Source of the DNA: Phytopythium helicoides
Taxonomy: Eukaryota; Oomycota; Peronosporomycetes; Pythiales; Pythiaceae
Length of the DNA: 64,000 nucleotides
NCBI GenBank assembly: GCA_024867545.1
Contig: JANFNE010000027.1
Coordinates: 434,001-498,000 of the forward strand
Direction: 5' to 3'
In this document: piece by piece, positions 46,840-58,515 of the stretch
Numbering within the stretch: position 1 is the stretch's first letter
Layout of the letters: every line of letters starts with the position of its first letter
Notes under the pieces: generated by a model
Told to the model about the DNA's origin: nothing
The model's input: the letters and a program-made list of their open reading frames with translations, nothing else
The model's database searches: none
Program-made: the position numbers and the translations under genes

Positions 46840-49248
46840 ATGCTCGAGCCCTCGTTACTCCGACGATGGGCGATCGCAGCCGACGACGGAGACGTCCAAG
46901 CCGCGCGAGAGATGCTGGCCGACCACCCGGAGCTGCTCGATGCGCACGTCAACCACGCGGTACGTACTACTGTATCACTCACTCAGTCGGTCGATACAGT
47001 GGATTTGTGATTGTTGTCTCTTGCTAATGCAAAGTGTCAAAATATCATCCGACGGCAACGGCTCATGACAATGCACAGACACTGCAGCTAGTGACGGCGC
47101 TGCACTTGAGCGCGTGGAGCAACCGCCCTGCCGTCGCCGAGCTGCTGCTGGACGCGGGCGCCGACCTGGAAGCGCGAGACGCCGTGCGTAGCGATTGATT
47201 GTCTAGATGGACTGCGACGCTGGGCTGTGTGCCAAACCCACAGAGCTAAAACGGTGTTTTCCGATTCCCCATTCGGGAATCTCCCCTTGCCATTCGTATC
47301 ACAGACAGGGATGACGCCGCTCCAGGTCGAGCTGCTGCGCGTGGGACTCGAGGAGATGCGGGCGGTGCCGCTGCAGAGGTCCCAGAGCCTCGACTTCCGG
47401 TCGCCTCCCGCTGTCAGCGTGCGTCTTCTTTTGCTGACAGACGAAAAAGCACAACGACGCCAACCTGACGACCACGGAAATGATCCCACCGTGAATAACA
47501 GGCGGCGCGCTTCAAGCGCAGAGCTCGAGCCGACAGGTCTTCGTACCGAGACATGGATACCACCATGCTCGACTTGCTGCTCGATCGTGGTGCAGATGTC
47601 AACTGTCGTTGCCATGTACGTGACATGCATTTGATCCGGATCCTCTATTTCATCGATCATGATACGAGGACCGAAGCCTCAGCCTGAAAAGCATCACGCC
47701 CCACAGATAGGCGAGTCACTGCTGCTACTCGCCACCGAGTACGGACTCATCAAGCACGTCGAGAAGTTGCTAGACCATGGTGCAGACACACTGGTTCACG
47801 ACAAGAACGGCCGCACAGCTCTCGACGTGGCCGGCGAGAACGGATTTACCGACATTATCGAGCGACTTCTCACAGCGGGTCCATCGGAACTGCTACAACT
47901 TCACGGGGTGGGGCTGAATCCAATGCTTGCGCTTTTTGGCGGAAGCAAAGCCATCCTCTCTCACCCAATTCATCGTGATTATCGATCCCGGACACAGGAA
48001 GAGACGATCCGAATGGCCATCCGTCACGACAATGTGAGTGTGCTCGACATGTTCTTCAAAAAATTCATGGACACGATGCCGGTCGAGCGCAGCTCGAATG
48101 AGGTGAGTTAGGCAACTTGTATCCCATGTGTTATTGTTGTTTTGTTGTTGAAACAGCTAGACTGACAACAGTCCACAATCCAACAAACAACAGCTACTGG
48201 GAGATCTGCTACTCCTCGCAGTCGAGTACGACACATTTGAGTGCGTGCGCTTCCTACTGGACTACAGCGCACCGATGGACTGGATACCATCAAATTCGCA
48301 GGAGACGAACAGTGAACCCCGACCGGCGGTGCACCTCGCATGTGCTTACGGTCGACCCGACATTCTGCGCCTTCTTCTTGAACGTGGTGCCAATGCTCAT
48401 TTTCAGCTCCCACGTTCGGGTTTCTCGCCGTACCACTCGGCCGCCATGTGCTTAGGAGACTCGGAGATCGCCGTACTTGGGGACTTTGGCGCGAACCCCA
48501 GTCTTCTCGACAAGGTTCGCTTGATATTCGTGATTGACTGGTTCACATTGTTAATGGTTTGTTTCGAATCTGAAATAGGATGGGTGCTCGCCGCTCGTGT
48601 TGGCAGCTAGGAGTCATCACAGCACCCGGATAATGAAAGCCCTGGTGGCACATGGTGGTCGCTTTGTTCTCCCGACCGTGGCCCGTCGCGACGAGGTGAG
48701 TTTTACTCTCGATCCTCTTCAGATGGGAAGCAACTTCATCCTCAAACGTTCAATCACCGTAGATGGCACCGTTGTTGGCTTCCTGGCTCCACAAGACCAA
48801 GCCCTTGGCCATACCCACACTTGTGGAGGCCGTTGTCGAGGTAGGGTGTATCATCGACCCGGTAAGCGTATATGATTGATCTCGGGGTATTGTTGAGGTT
48901 GATTTGTCGATGGTCCGACTCACATTGTTCCATGTGATGTTATCTCATTCAAGCACCACCGGCGGTTGCTTTCTGCACTCGTGTGGGGAGCGTACATGGA
49001 GGAGGCCGTCCTTGTGCTGCTACTAATGCTGATCTCATCCGACCTCGGTCGCGCAGAGCAGGTGAGTGTGTATGTGTATGTATGTGTGTTGTTAATACGA
49101 TGGTGCGCACGCTGTCATGATGTATCCGACGTCAATTTGACACGGATAACCATGATGACAGGCTGCGCAGGCGATGGCAGCGTGGGCACACCGTGAAAGT
49201 GCGACTTCCGTCGTGTGTACATTGCTTTTGGATGTGTTGCTCGCGTGA
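46840..49248 (+). CDS. Ankyrin-repeat protein, copy 2 (11 exons, all phase 0)
   Basis: Exons 46840..46959, 47079..47183, 47305..47418, 47502..47615, 47707..47907, 47998..48102, 48194..48514, 48579..48695, 48763..48861, 48954..49061 and 49162..49248; 496 aa, same length as copy 1 exon by exon. Both reading frames are intact. Amino-acid differences are few (for example TLQLVTALHL here, TLRLATALHL in copy 1; LRLLLERGAN here, LRFLLERGAN there). Donors are GTACGT, GTGCGT, GTGAGT or close; the exon 5 donor is GTGGGG here and GTGAGG in copy 1. The final exon ends VVCTLLLDVLLA. Exon 10 is unusually hydrophobic (YMEEAVLVLLLMLISSDL), a degenerate repeat or a possible membrane-associating helix. Confidence 0.88.
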
Positions 49249-49943
49249 AGATGGCGGAGATGGCGCGATATAAGCCATCCACAAGGGGAACCAGAACCAA
49301 CATGCGAATCGATGTATGAAAAATGTGTTAACTTGCTTTCAACAGCTGACTAAGGCGACCTTTGTATGAAGGTGTCATAGTGAATGTCGTACACTGATCT
49401 CCTGATTATTTAGATTCCCTGACGGATACATCCCTGAGCTGCAGATGCCCTCAGGGTTCTCATCTCTGATGCATCATTCTGCATGAGCCGTTGTGACCAC
49501 TCGTGAGAGAGTGAGCTCACCAGTCCGATATTAAGAGTTTGTTTTGATTGTGAACTGAGTGTTCGATTGGAGATATGAAGGAGACAACTTCGGTGAGATT
49601 GACGACGTGCGGCTAATCTGGTGCCGCTGGAAGACTACGTCAAGGCTTAATTTCAAGGTCATGCAGCAATTAGATGGATCCATGTTCACGGCAGCAGACC
49701 TGGCAATTCTAGCAAGGGGTACAACCCAAACAGATCTCATAGCGCCAAAGACACCCGTGCAACGAACAATACCAAATGTACTCCGTAGTAAGACTTCGCA
49801 AAGACCACGAAGAAACTAATCTCAAACAACACCAGCTCTTCGAACGACGCAGATGCATTTTGGGTCGATTGAGAACAGATTGCATTCCGTTTCCTCCACT
49901 TCCTTTCAGCTCACGCAGTGTCTGCAGTAAATATAGCACCGCC
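49249..49943. other. Gap between ankyrin copy 2 and the next plus-strand gene
   Basis: About 0.7 kb. Homology to the other ankyrin arm runs to about 49305. No gene recognised in the remainder, which must hold the promoter of the 49944 gene. Confidence 0.5.
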
Positions 49944-50544
49944 ATGGCCCTGAATGAGGGCGAACTCGCATGGCTTCGATGGAGAGATGTGTGGTTCATG
50001 GCACGTGTCTCGGCTGTCAGTGGAGACAAATCGAATCGGACACTGCGACTGCATGTTTTGGGTGAGAGCGAGGCCGCAGACAAATGGCTCCCAAAGGATT
50101 CGGCGCTGCTTCGACCAATCAAGGAGCTCCCAGTTCCAGATCTGCGCGTTGGGGCGCTTCCTGCTCGAGGAGCGTGTGTGCAACTACTGGTGTCCGATGA
50201 ATCCTTGTGGTCACTACTGTCGAGCGGCGAAGATGAGGAGGCGGCTGGGCTTGCACTAGTTGGAAAGGTTTTCGACGTTATCCCCCAACGAGATGCGTCC
50301 GTCGTGGATATTGAAGGTCCAGGAGAAAGGAGGCGTGTACAAATCGGGAACGGATACGTAAGGCTCCATGTTCCTTGACGAGAGATCTGTGAATCATTGC
50401 AAAGCTGACTTGAACTGCCTTTGAGAGCTGCAGCTGCGCGTCATCTCAGAAGACGAGGTGGTAGCGATCCAGCGACGGATTGCAGCACGAAATAGAGTCG
50501 AAGAAGACTTGGCTGGCGAGGGTACAGAAGAAACAGAGTCGTAA
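49944..50544 (+). CDS. Small Tudor/Agenet-like protein, two exons
   Basis: Exons 49944..50357 and 50434..50544, 174 aa; intron 76 nt, GTAAGG to CTGCAG, phase 0. The N-terminus MALNEGELAWLRWRDVWFMA followed by RV, then KWLPKDSALLRPI, looks like a Tudor-type barrel (aromatic strand, W at the end of a loop, L-P-I closing strand). Next is a second beta-rich part (CVQLLVSDESLWSLLS, VVDIEGPGERRRVQIGNGY) and a C-terminal helix rich in Arg/Glu (AIQRRIAARNRVEEDLAGEG). An acceptor two codons earlier (TTGAGAG) would add Leu-Gln. Possible reader of methylated residues or nucleic-acid adaptor; assignment is from pattern only. It is convergent with the GOST gene, 47 bp between stops. Confidence 0.62.
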
Positions 50545-50591
50545 AGCAAAATCGATTGAAGCCACACATGTTCCGAACCTTGTATGCTGCG

Positions 50592-52313
50592 TCACAGCAC
50601 ACTGTCTAGGTCTTCACTGTTGCTACGGCTATTTCTTCTTGCTTTTGCTGACAGCGACCGCAGCGATGCGCGCAAAGACGATAGCGAACTTGGCACGTTA
50701 AGTGTTGTCGACACGCGGGGCTGAGAGGGAGGTGGCACAAGCTCTCGCTCGCGACCAAGCACACGCCCGTGGTCTTTGCGTTGCACTGGTGCACGCCACA
50801 GCTCACTCTCAGCGTCGTCATCAAACTCATCCAGTGAAAACTCGTCGAGAGATTCGATGTGCGATGTGGGCAGCTCCAGGTATGGATTCTGCGGCACCGG
50901 ACGGAAGCGGTACCCTACTGCCACGAAGAAGACGAACGACGCGAGCTCGCCACTGAAGACTGCAATCCACGTTGCGTTGTAGGGGAGTGACGCCTGCAGC
51001 AGGTACAGCGCGATACGCGTCACGTAGATGTAGGCGACGACGAGCAGGTAGAAGGCTCGGAACTGCGTCAGCTTTTGGAGGTTGACGTGCGCCTTGCCGT
51101 CCGTGAGCGCCGCTTCTCGCAGCTGACGAATTGACCACATGATGGGAAATACCACGCAAACACAGCAGAGCAGGTCGAGGATGCGCAGCAGGTCGCGCCA
51201 GTTGACATTCGCCCGCGTGCCTGTCGCCGACTCGTCCACCAGGACCATTGCCGTGTTGCTTAACACCTGCAGCAGGAGCACCACCGACAAGATTGACTTG
51301 TCTCGCGTCGACAGGTGCGGCTTGAGCAGCGACCACCCTGCGCCAATGAGCGCCACCGCCGCAAAGAGCAGCATACTCTTGAGGAACGCGAGCACGTAGA
51401 AGACCTGCGTCCAGCCCGTGAGCGTGTCGCCGTTGCGCTTCATGTAGTAGAAACGCATGGCGTCCGCGAACACGCACGCTGTCTTGGCCGCGACCAGCAG
51501 CGACATGACGTGGTGGATGCGCAGGGTCTTGTCGGGGTGGCGTGCCAGGAACCGCAGCCACTGCGCGGCCGCCAGCACGAACGCCACGCTCGTAAGCAGG
51601 TACACTGCCGGGAGCGGCGAGTCTCCAGCTGACAAGAAGTCCTGCGCGCCGTTGCTGAGCGTCGCGTCCATCTGCGGTCTGCATCGTTAGTCGTCAGTCT
51701 GCGCACAAGTAGCAGGCCGCGCGCGCACCTCGAAGGACAGCTCGACGTCGTCCGTGCAGCGCGCGAAGAATAGGTAGTAGAAGCCCGCGCGGAAGCCTTG
51801 GTCTCCGTCCGCCACGCGCTTGCTCACGTTCCACGTGGAGCTGTCGGCGAGGTCCACCCACGCGTCCTGCGAGCGGTTGGTGAGCACGCACGCGGGTTCC
51901 GGCGCCTTCTCCTGCAGCTCGTCGGCGTCGAGCTCGTCCCCTGGCCCCGCGAGCGCCATCTCTCCCTCCACGTCCGGGAACCCCGCGAGCGCCATGACCT
52001 CGAACAGGTCGTCCTCCTGCGTCCACCAGCGCGTCAGCTAGCGCCCACTAGCCAGCACAACAGCCCCAGAGCCACGCACGTGCACGAAGAGCAGCCCCGC
52101 CTGCAGCGGCGCCGACCGCGCCGCGTCCACCGAGTAGCGCGCCTCAACGCGCGAGACGCGCAGGTCGATGGCGCCGCGCGCGCCAAAGCCGAAGCGCTCG
52201 AGCTCGAACTGCGCGCGGTCCTCACGCTCGAAGCGCCAGCGCTGCTTCATGGCGGCGCCCGGCGCCAGCAGCAGCGCCAGCAGCAGCAGGAAGAGCAGCG
52301 GCCGCCGCGCCAT
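50592..52313 (-). CDS. GOST-family seven-transmembrane protein (GPR107/108-like), three exons
   Basis: Complement of 50592..51671, 51729..52016 and 52059..52313, 540 aa. Signal peptide MARRPLLFLLLLALLLAPGA, then a lumenal Golgi-dynamics-type beta domain (FGFGARGAIDLRVSRVEARY, CVLTNRS, GFYYLFFARC). Seven hydrophobic helices follow in exon 3 (VYLLTSVAFVLAAAQWL; VMSLLVAAKTACVF; VFYVLAFLKSMLLFAAVALI; SILSVVLLLQVLSNTAMV; LLRILDLLCCVCVVFPIMW; FYLLVVAYIYVTRIALYLLQ; WIAVFSGELASFVFFVAVGY). The tail is cytoplasmic and Ser/Arg-rich. HHVMSLLVAAK and the long spacing fit the Lung-7-TM family in the secretory pathway. Intron 2 (51672-51728, GTGCGC..CGCAG) is clear. Intron 1 is only 42-45 nt (GTGCTG or GTTGTG to ACGCAG); its exact donor is uncertain, but an in-frame stop requires an intron here. 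Confidence 0.85.
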
Positions 52314-53246
52314 CGTCGCTCTGTGCCTTTCTCCCTTGGGGCGATGGCCGTGTGGCCCACACTTTCCGATAGTGGCGAGATGCCTGGGGAGCGAGTGAGT
52401 GGGGAGGAGGATTCTTCAGGTCGCCACGGAGACAGCTGGAGTTGGGGGCGGTGAGCGTGAAGACTGCAGTGGAGCGACGTTCCGATGTGAGGTGGAGGGA
52501 TTCGAGCCGAGGCTGCGGTTGCAGAGCGCGTCTGCATTTTCCAGCCGCTGACCCAAGTTTTCATGTGCGCGATGCTTTTCAAGTCCATTTTCCAAAACAA
52601 AACAAAAAAGTCGCCACGACCACCATCAAGCGCATTGCAACCAGCTGCACGAGGTTGAGCTGCGTTCTCTCTTCCCACGACGCCAGCTCGCATGTTTGCA
52701 ACGGCATTCATCGCCTTCCGAGCCTCGCATCTATCGGATACTTTTTTTTTTTTTTCTTTCAGCATTCTCAGGAAAAGCGAGTTGCTGGTGGCGAACCACG
52801 CGAGCCGAACGCTTGGCGTGACGCGATCGTGGAGCTGCGCATGCCAATCAACCGCGATTGGCCTCGACTCTCGCAGCTTGTGGCTACACAAACTGCTTGC
52901 TGCATGAGATCCGCGCCGTGACTCTTGGCCAAAGATCGCCGGAGTATGAAACAACTGCTGGCCGTCAGGCGTCGCGGCGGATCGCACCCGTCGCGAGGCT
53001 CTCCATTCGACCACTTGCGGCCAGGCCCGGGCTCATTGCAGAGGCGGCAGCGGGCCAGGAAACGCCCGCCACCTCAAAGCGGCGGCCCCATCGACAAGCA
53101 GTCGCGACCGCTTGCGCCGTTGGTTTCTCGCTCGGCAGCGCCGACCGCAGCTCGCAGCAGCGCATAGCTCGGCAGTGCGGAAATCCGCGGCAACCCCAAG
53201 TGGATCCGCGCGGAGATAGCGACACAGGCGAGACAGCCGAGGCGAC
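52314..53246. other. Divergent promoter region, GOST gene and mucin-like gene
   Basis: About 0.93 kb. Poly-T tract at about 52742-52757. Several open frames (for example minus 52247-53014) but no recognisable protein. Presumed to contain both promoters. Confidence 0.5.
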
Positions 53247-54050
53247 ATGGTGCGCTGCTCTAGGCTGGCGCTCGCGGCCGCAGTGGCCGTGGCGCTGCTG
53301 ACGCAGGCGGCTACAGCAGACGACGCACACAAACCCGCAGCGCTGAGCCTTAGCGCCGACTCAGGGCCGGATGTGCTCTCGGCGCAGGGTCCTGCCAGGT
53401 CTCTCAAGTCGAGCAAGGCGAACAAGCCACGGGCGCTGCGCTCAGGTGACTTGGCGCTGGCTGCGGCAGTACAAGCAGATCCGCAGCCAGGAGACGGAGG
53501 TGAAGGAGACTATGAGAGCGAGGATGAAGGATATGGAGAGGACGAGGAGACCTACGACGAAGGCGACGAGCCGACCTACAATGAGGACGACGAGGGCACG
53601 TACGGAGTGTACGGGGAGGAGGACGAGCCCGAGTACCATGGTAAAGTCTACGATGATGACGACGACGAGGGTGGAGATGACGACGGCGGGTACAGCGAGA
53701 CCAAAACCTACGACGGCGCGGTGGTTGACGAGGATGAGTACGACCAGCAGCAGTATGCATCGCCGTGGAATGACGAGCAGTACGATAGCGATCTGTATGA
53801 GGAGTTCGACCCGATGGACCTGCTGCCGGGCAACCAGGCCTTCCTGCGCGCTCAGAAAGAGGACGAAGAGGACTGCAACTGCGAGGAGGACGAGTACCCG
53901 CACCACCACGACCGGCACAGGTGGAAGCCGGACCCACCGACCGAGCCGCCGACATACGGCGACGAGACGCCTCCTCCTCCATACGACGAGACCACTGCGC
54001 CGCCTCCTTATGACGAAACCACGCCACCTCCTTATGACGACACTACGCCA

Positions 54051-54083
<33 letters not shown>

Positions 54084-54602
54084 CCGACACCGACACCAGC
54101 CTCAACGACGCCCTGTCCGACGCCAGCCAAGACTACGCGAACGCCAACGCCTGCCAAGACTACGCCATCAGCAACGCCTGCCAAGACCACGACAAAATCA
54201 GGCACCACCAAGAAGAATTCAAGTGCATCGTGCTCGACTTCCGGCTCCGGATCTACTGGTTCAGATTCTAGTGGTACGACTACCACCAGCGGCACGACTA
54301 CCACCAGCGGCACAACCACCACGAGTGACACAACGACTTCCTCGACAACGAAAGACGATGCGACCAAGTCCTCATCTTCAGGCACTTCTGTATCGACCTC
54401 GGAGGGTACCACAGCCGCCACAATCGGTTCCGGAGCCATCGCTGGTATAGTTGTCGGCTGTGTGGCGTTCGCCGCCATCACGATTGGTGCCGTTGTATAC
54501 AAGATGCGCGCGGCGGCTCGCAAACGCGAACAAAACATGTTCGCTGAGCTGGGAGACCATAGCGCGCCAGCACCTTCCGAGGCCGACTACGCCGCCATGT
54601 AA
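53247..54602 (+). CDS. Mucin-like type I membrane protein
   Basis: 451 aa, intronless. Signal peptide MVRCSRLALAAAVAVALLTQ (cleavage near ATADD). Long acidic, Tyr-rich ectodomain (repeated EDEGYGEDEETYDEGDEPTY), a single Cys pair (DCNCEED), His/Pro segment (YPHHHDRHRWKPDPP), then PPPYDETT repeats, a Pro-Thr run of about 9 units (54052-54096), PAKTT repeats, and a Ser/Thr-rich stalk with TTTTSGTT repeats that should be heavily O-glycosylated. One transmembrane helix (AIAGIVVGCVAFAAITIGAV) is followed by a basic stop-transfer KMRAAARKR and a short tail ending SEADYAAM. Likely a surface or wall-associated protein, perhaps a sensor or adhesion stalk. No enzymatic domain. The PPPY motifs could bind WW domains only if cytosolic, which topology argues against. 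Confidence 0.85.
54052..54096. repeat. Pro-Thr coding minisatellite
   Basis: Hexamer CCGACG/CCGACA repeated about seven times, encoding a Pro-Thr run inside the mucin-like gene. Confidence 0.9.
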
Positions 54603-54883
54603 CCATCAGGAACCAATGCGGCGAGTTTTCGCTAGACAGGAAGTGGTCAGCTCGACGGCATTTTTCCGTGCGTTTAGTTTGCTCGCTGTCGCTTGCCTGC
54701 CATCTCGGAGCACGCTCAGCATTGAAGAGACGAGTGCATAAACCCATCTACTCGCGTTGTTGCGTTGGCTTTCTTGCCCGCTGTCCAGGACGTATTTGGT
54801 ACTGCAGGAATCAAAACTTGGCATGACGACTGTAGCGCACGCACAACACCCATCCATATTCGTGTAAATCTAAACGCGGCGAC

Positions 54884-57800
54884 CTAGTCTTCGTCTGCGG
54901 ACGATTCCTCCTCGCTCTCTTCCTCCTCTTCTTCGCTTTCGTCTTCCTCATCTTCATCGTCGTCACCGTTATCAATGAGTGCCTGCTTCAACTGCGCATC
55001 AGCCTCGCCCTCCTGCACCTGCATGCGACTCACAGCTGCCGTCTTGCTTCTCCGTGACGACATCTCTCGGCGAGGTGGAATTGCTTCCTCCTTCTTTTTC
55101 TTCTTCGGCTGCTCCTTACCCTGGCCACTTGCACTATTGGCCTCAGAATTGCCCTCCTCCCCATCCTCGTCTTCATCTTCCTCCTCGTCCTCCTCGTCTT
55201 CTTCACTACTACTGCTACTAAAATCCCACGAGTCTTGACGCCCACGCCGTTTGGTTGCGCGTTTCTTCTGTTGCTTGCGGTACAATTCCGTCGCCTCTTC
55301 GAGCGCCTTCTCAAGCACTTCAACTCGCTCTGCGATTAGTTCCTCTGACCACTCGCGATCCTGTTCCAGGGCAGCAGATTCATCGTGCTCTTCACTGCCA
55401 TTCTTTTGCAGCTGTTGCTTAAAACTTTCCTTGGAGCGCTTCACCATCGCTTCGGCGCTGCGCTGAAGCCCCTTCTGTAATGGGAAGCACGTCTTCGCGA
55501 CGTCCTCGAGCAAGAACAGCATCAAAGCGCCAGATCGTCGCTCTCGTGCCGAGATCTCAGCCAAAATGAGCATCTTCATGAGCATCTTCTGGCGTGCAAG
55601 AATCAACTCCGAATGGATGTCGCTTTCTGCCTTGGCGATTCTCTCGAGAGCCATGATCTCCAAGCAGATATTGATCGCAATGCGATTGTGATGAGCACAT
55701 TTTTGGGTCTTGCTTGCTGCTGAAGCTGCCCTCTTCGATGTCTCTGGCTTGGTGTCATCGTCATCATCGCCGTTGTCCTCGTTGGCATCTTCGCGATGCG
55801 TCAACAAGTGAAGCACGTACTTGCCACAAGCAGGGAGGTTGATGGCCTCCCCACTCTCAATGTCCGCCTTCTCCATCGACTTTTGCACAAGATGCATTGC
55901 TGCCTCTTCGAGTAGCGTGCAGTTGGCTACAGAAGCCGTTGCGAACGCCGGGAAGAACACGCTCAGCAGCTGAAGTGATCGCGACTGGAAATCGTGCTCG
56001 CCTTGCAATTGCACAGTCTGCAGCTTGGGGTTAAAGTATGTCTCGAGTAGGATAGCAAGAACGGCCACGTTCTGGATGCGGTTCAACAGGAAAAGGCGAG
56101 CAAATCCTTCTACAATCGTGCTTTGGGTGTCCAGATCATCGATACTGATCAGACGTGCAAGCCCAATATAAACCGTATCGAGATCCAGCTCTTCCACCTC
56201 CATATCTTTCTCTTCTCCATCTTCGCGGCTTGGCTCTTCCGTAGCCTTGTTTGCCTCGTTTTCGGTTGCATTCTCCTCACCCCTGTCCTTTTCATTGGCT
56301 CCTTCTTCGTCCTCATTTTCATGGTTCTCACGATCCGGAATGAAAATTGGCTTGAAATCTTTGTATGTAAGCGCAATGTCAAAAATTGCCTTGACACAGG
56401 TCATCTTGACGTCTGGCTCTTCATCTTCATTGTTGATTGCTGCCCAGAATACGACAAAGTACTGTTCGGCTACTCGCTTGTCGAGCAGTGCATAGAGTCC
56501 CATACATTCCATTCCAACAACGCGGACAACATCGACTTCACTGTCGACAGCAGGAATAATGTAGGCACCCATTCCAGCAATGATTGCATTGCTGAGCGAC
56601 ATTGATGTCAGGCGAAGCATCTGCGAGAGGATTTCCAGGCAGCGCAACCAGCGACGCACTATAGGATCTTCCAACTGCGCCTCCAGCTCCATCATTTCGG
56701 CTTGCAATTCGTTGTACTCGGGTGCATCGATGTCCAGCGTTTCAATACGCTTCTCCAGCTCTTCGTATCGCTTAGACTTTGCTTCGTGTTCTTCATCAGA
56801 GAGTTTGTTGAGTGCTGGCACCGGTCGTGGCGCAACAGGTTTTCCTTCTTCGTCAACTTCGGGTTCCAGAGGTTCATACATGTCGTTCAGGATCTCCGCT
56901 ACAACTTGAATAAACTCTTGCTCCGCCCCCTTGGCGTAGATGAACGCCATCAACTCCATGACGCCTTTAATAAGCTCCGCGTCAGTATCCAGACTACCCA
57001 GCAGATTCCCTGTTAAGTACATCACGAAATTTGTCAGATAAATCGCGAAAATGCTGGCCCACTCATGAAGCGCCAAAGACTTACGAAGAGCATCAAGAAG
57101 CGTGCGACGGCCAAACTCGTCTTGGTAGTCAAGAAGGTGCCCCAGATCTAGAAGCTGGAGTGCAACAAAGTGCATGTCCGAGCCAGCCTTACAGGCTGCA
57201 ACCAATAGTTTCGCGAATTCCGAAATATTAGGGACGAGCACGGATGTCTTGTCGGCATCGCAATCAACTTTCTGGTAGTAATAGCATTGCTCTCTCCAGT
57301 AGAACACTGGTTCTGCCTCGAGCTTTTTTACGTCAGAAGTTGCGTCTAGAAAGGTCTTGGCGGTAAATTCTTCCTCAACTGTTTGTTTTACCGCTCGCGG
57401 CAGGTCTGACTGGTGCTTCAGCAGCAGTCTGCACACTTTAGAGACAATCTTTGGATTTTGCTCGACGTCGAGCCCCTTGAGCATCGTGATTGGCGATCGG
57501 TCGAACGTTGGCAACCACTTGCGCAGCACCATTTGCTCACACGCGCGTCGGACTCGTGCGGAGCGGTCCTGTAGCCCCTGGTCGAGCATGTGGACGCGGT
57601 CATTGATGGGGATATCCTTGACACTCATTTCACTCCCGATAGACTGGAAGGCAGCGTAGCGCACGTCGTCGCTCACGTCACGAATGCGGATAAGCATGTC
57701 GCGGAAGGTCGCGTCCGTCATGGTGACGCTCATTGCTGCCGCCTTGCGCACGTCCCTGCAGTTGGAGCGTGTAAGTCTGTTAGGTCGGTCAGGTGGCGAA

Positions 57801-58515
57801 GCGAGAGACAAGCTTACTTGGATGGGTCTGTCACCATGAGCCGCTGCAGCGCGGCCGTGACCTTGTCGCGCTCGTTGTCGGGGTCCTGGAGCTGCTTGAG
57901 CGCGTAGATGCTCTGCACGCGGATGGCCGTGACCTTGTCGTGCAGGCGCGGCAGCAGCGCGTCCCTGAGCTGCTTGGCCACCGGTTTCCTGTGTCCACAC
58001 GCCGCTGGTCAGCGTCCGTCCGCCTCGACCGCCACCGCGAGCACCTACTCGAACTCCTCCATGCGGTTTAGCAGCAGCTGCAGCACCTGGCAGGCGCGCA
58101 GGCGCACGGCCTTGTCCTCTGCCTGCGTGGCCGCCGCGACGCGCGCGAGCAGCTCCGCGCGCAGCTCTGGCCAGCATCGCGGCTCGTCGTCGCGCTTCTT
58201 CCTGGCGAACTCCCCCACCAGCGCGGCCACGGCCTCGACCACCACGTCTCCCAGCTTTGGCGTGACGATGGCGCGCGCCAGCGCCAGCCACAGCTCGTCC
58301 AAAAAGAGCGCGAACTGCTCCTCGGCCACGGCGCCGCCCTCCAGCTGCACTTCGTCCGCAAACAGCCGCGCGAGGCGCCGCAGCGCCGGCACGAGCGTGC
58401 GCTGGTGGCGTCCGTCAGGGTGGAAGTGGTACGCGCTCACCTCGAGCGCCTGGAGCTGCACGTCCTGGAAGATCTGGCGCAGGCTCGGCGCCCACTCGGC
58501 GCTCGGGCTCGCCAT
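54884..58515 (-). CDS. NCAPG: Condensin subunit CAP-G (NCAPG/Cnd3-type), three exons
   Basis: HEAT-repeat, non-SMC subunit of condensin I, needed for mitotic chromosome compaction. Complement of 54884..57755, 57818..57988 and 58055..58515: 3504 nt, 1167 aa, a little longer than animal CAP-G. N-terminal HEAT region (LRQIFQDVQLQALE..., KAVRLRACQVLQLLLNRMEE joined to KPVAKQLRDALLPRLHDKVT, AIRVQSIYALKQLQD), then VRKAAAMSVTMTD, DVRYAAFQSIGSEM, and the Cnd3 C-terminal domain (YIGLARLISIDDLDTQSTIV, VFFPAFATAS). The tail is acidic and Ser-rich with basic patches (RRGRQDSWDFSSSSSEEDEE). Intron 2 (57756-57817) is GTAAGC..TGCAG. Intron 1 (57989-58054) needs donor GTTCGA, because the better-looking GTGCTC lies after an in-frame stop; acceptor CACAG. 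ATG 58515 gives the expected N-terminus. Confidence 0.93.

Larger units (their letters stand above)
43745..49305. repeat. Inverted duplication of the ankyrin gene
   Basis: Arms about 43745-46270 (minus) and about 46770-49305 (plus) are reverse-complement copies. They extend past both stop codons by about 55 bp (GGCGCGAT...CCAGAACCAA shared) and past both ATGs by about 70 bp (CACTTTGTCGGTCTCCGG shared). All eleven exons match one to one in length; introns carry substitutions and small length changes. Confidence 0.92.

Noticed and set aside
52247..53014. 255-codon minus-strand frame spanning the GOST promoter
   Set aside because: Overlaps the GOST signal-peptide exon in another frame and has no recognisable content.
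57756..58291. Single long reading frame giving CAP-G a different N-terminus (Gly/Ala/Arg-rich)
   Set aside because: It reads through introns in the wrong frame. The spliced model gives clean HEAT-repeat sequence with GT-AG sites.
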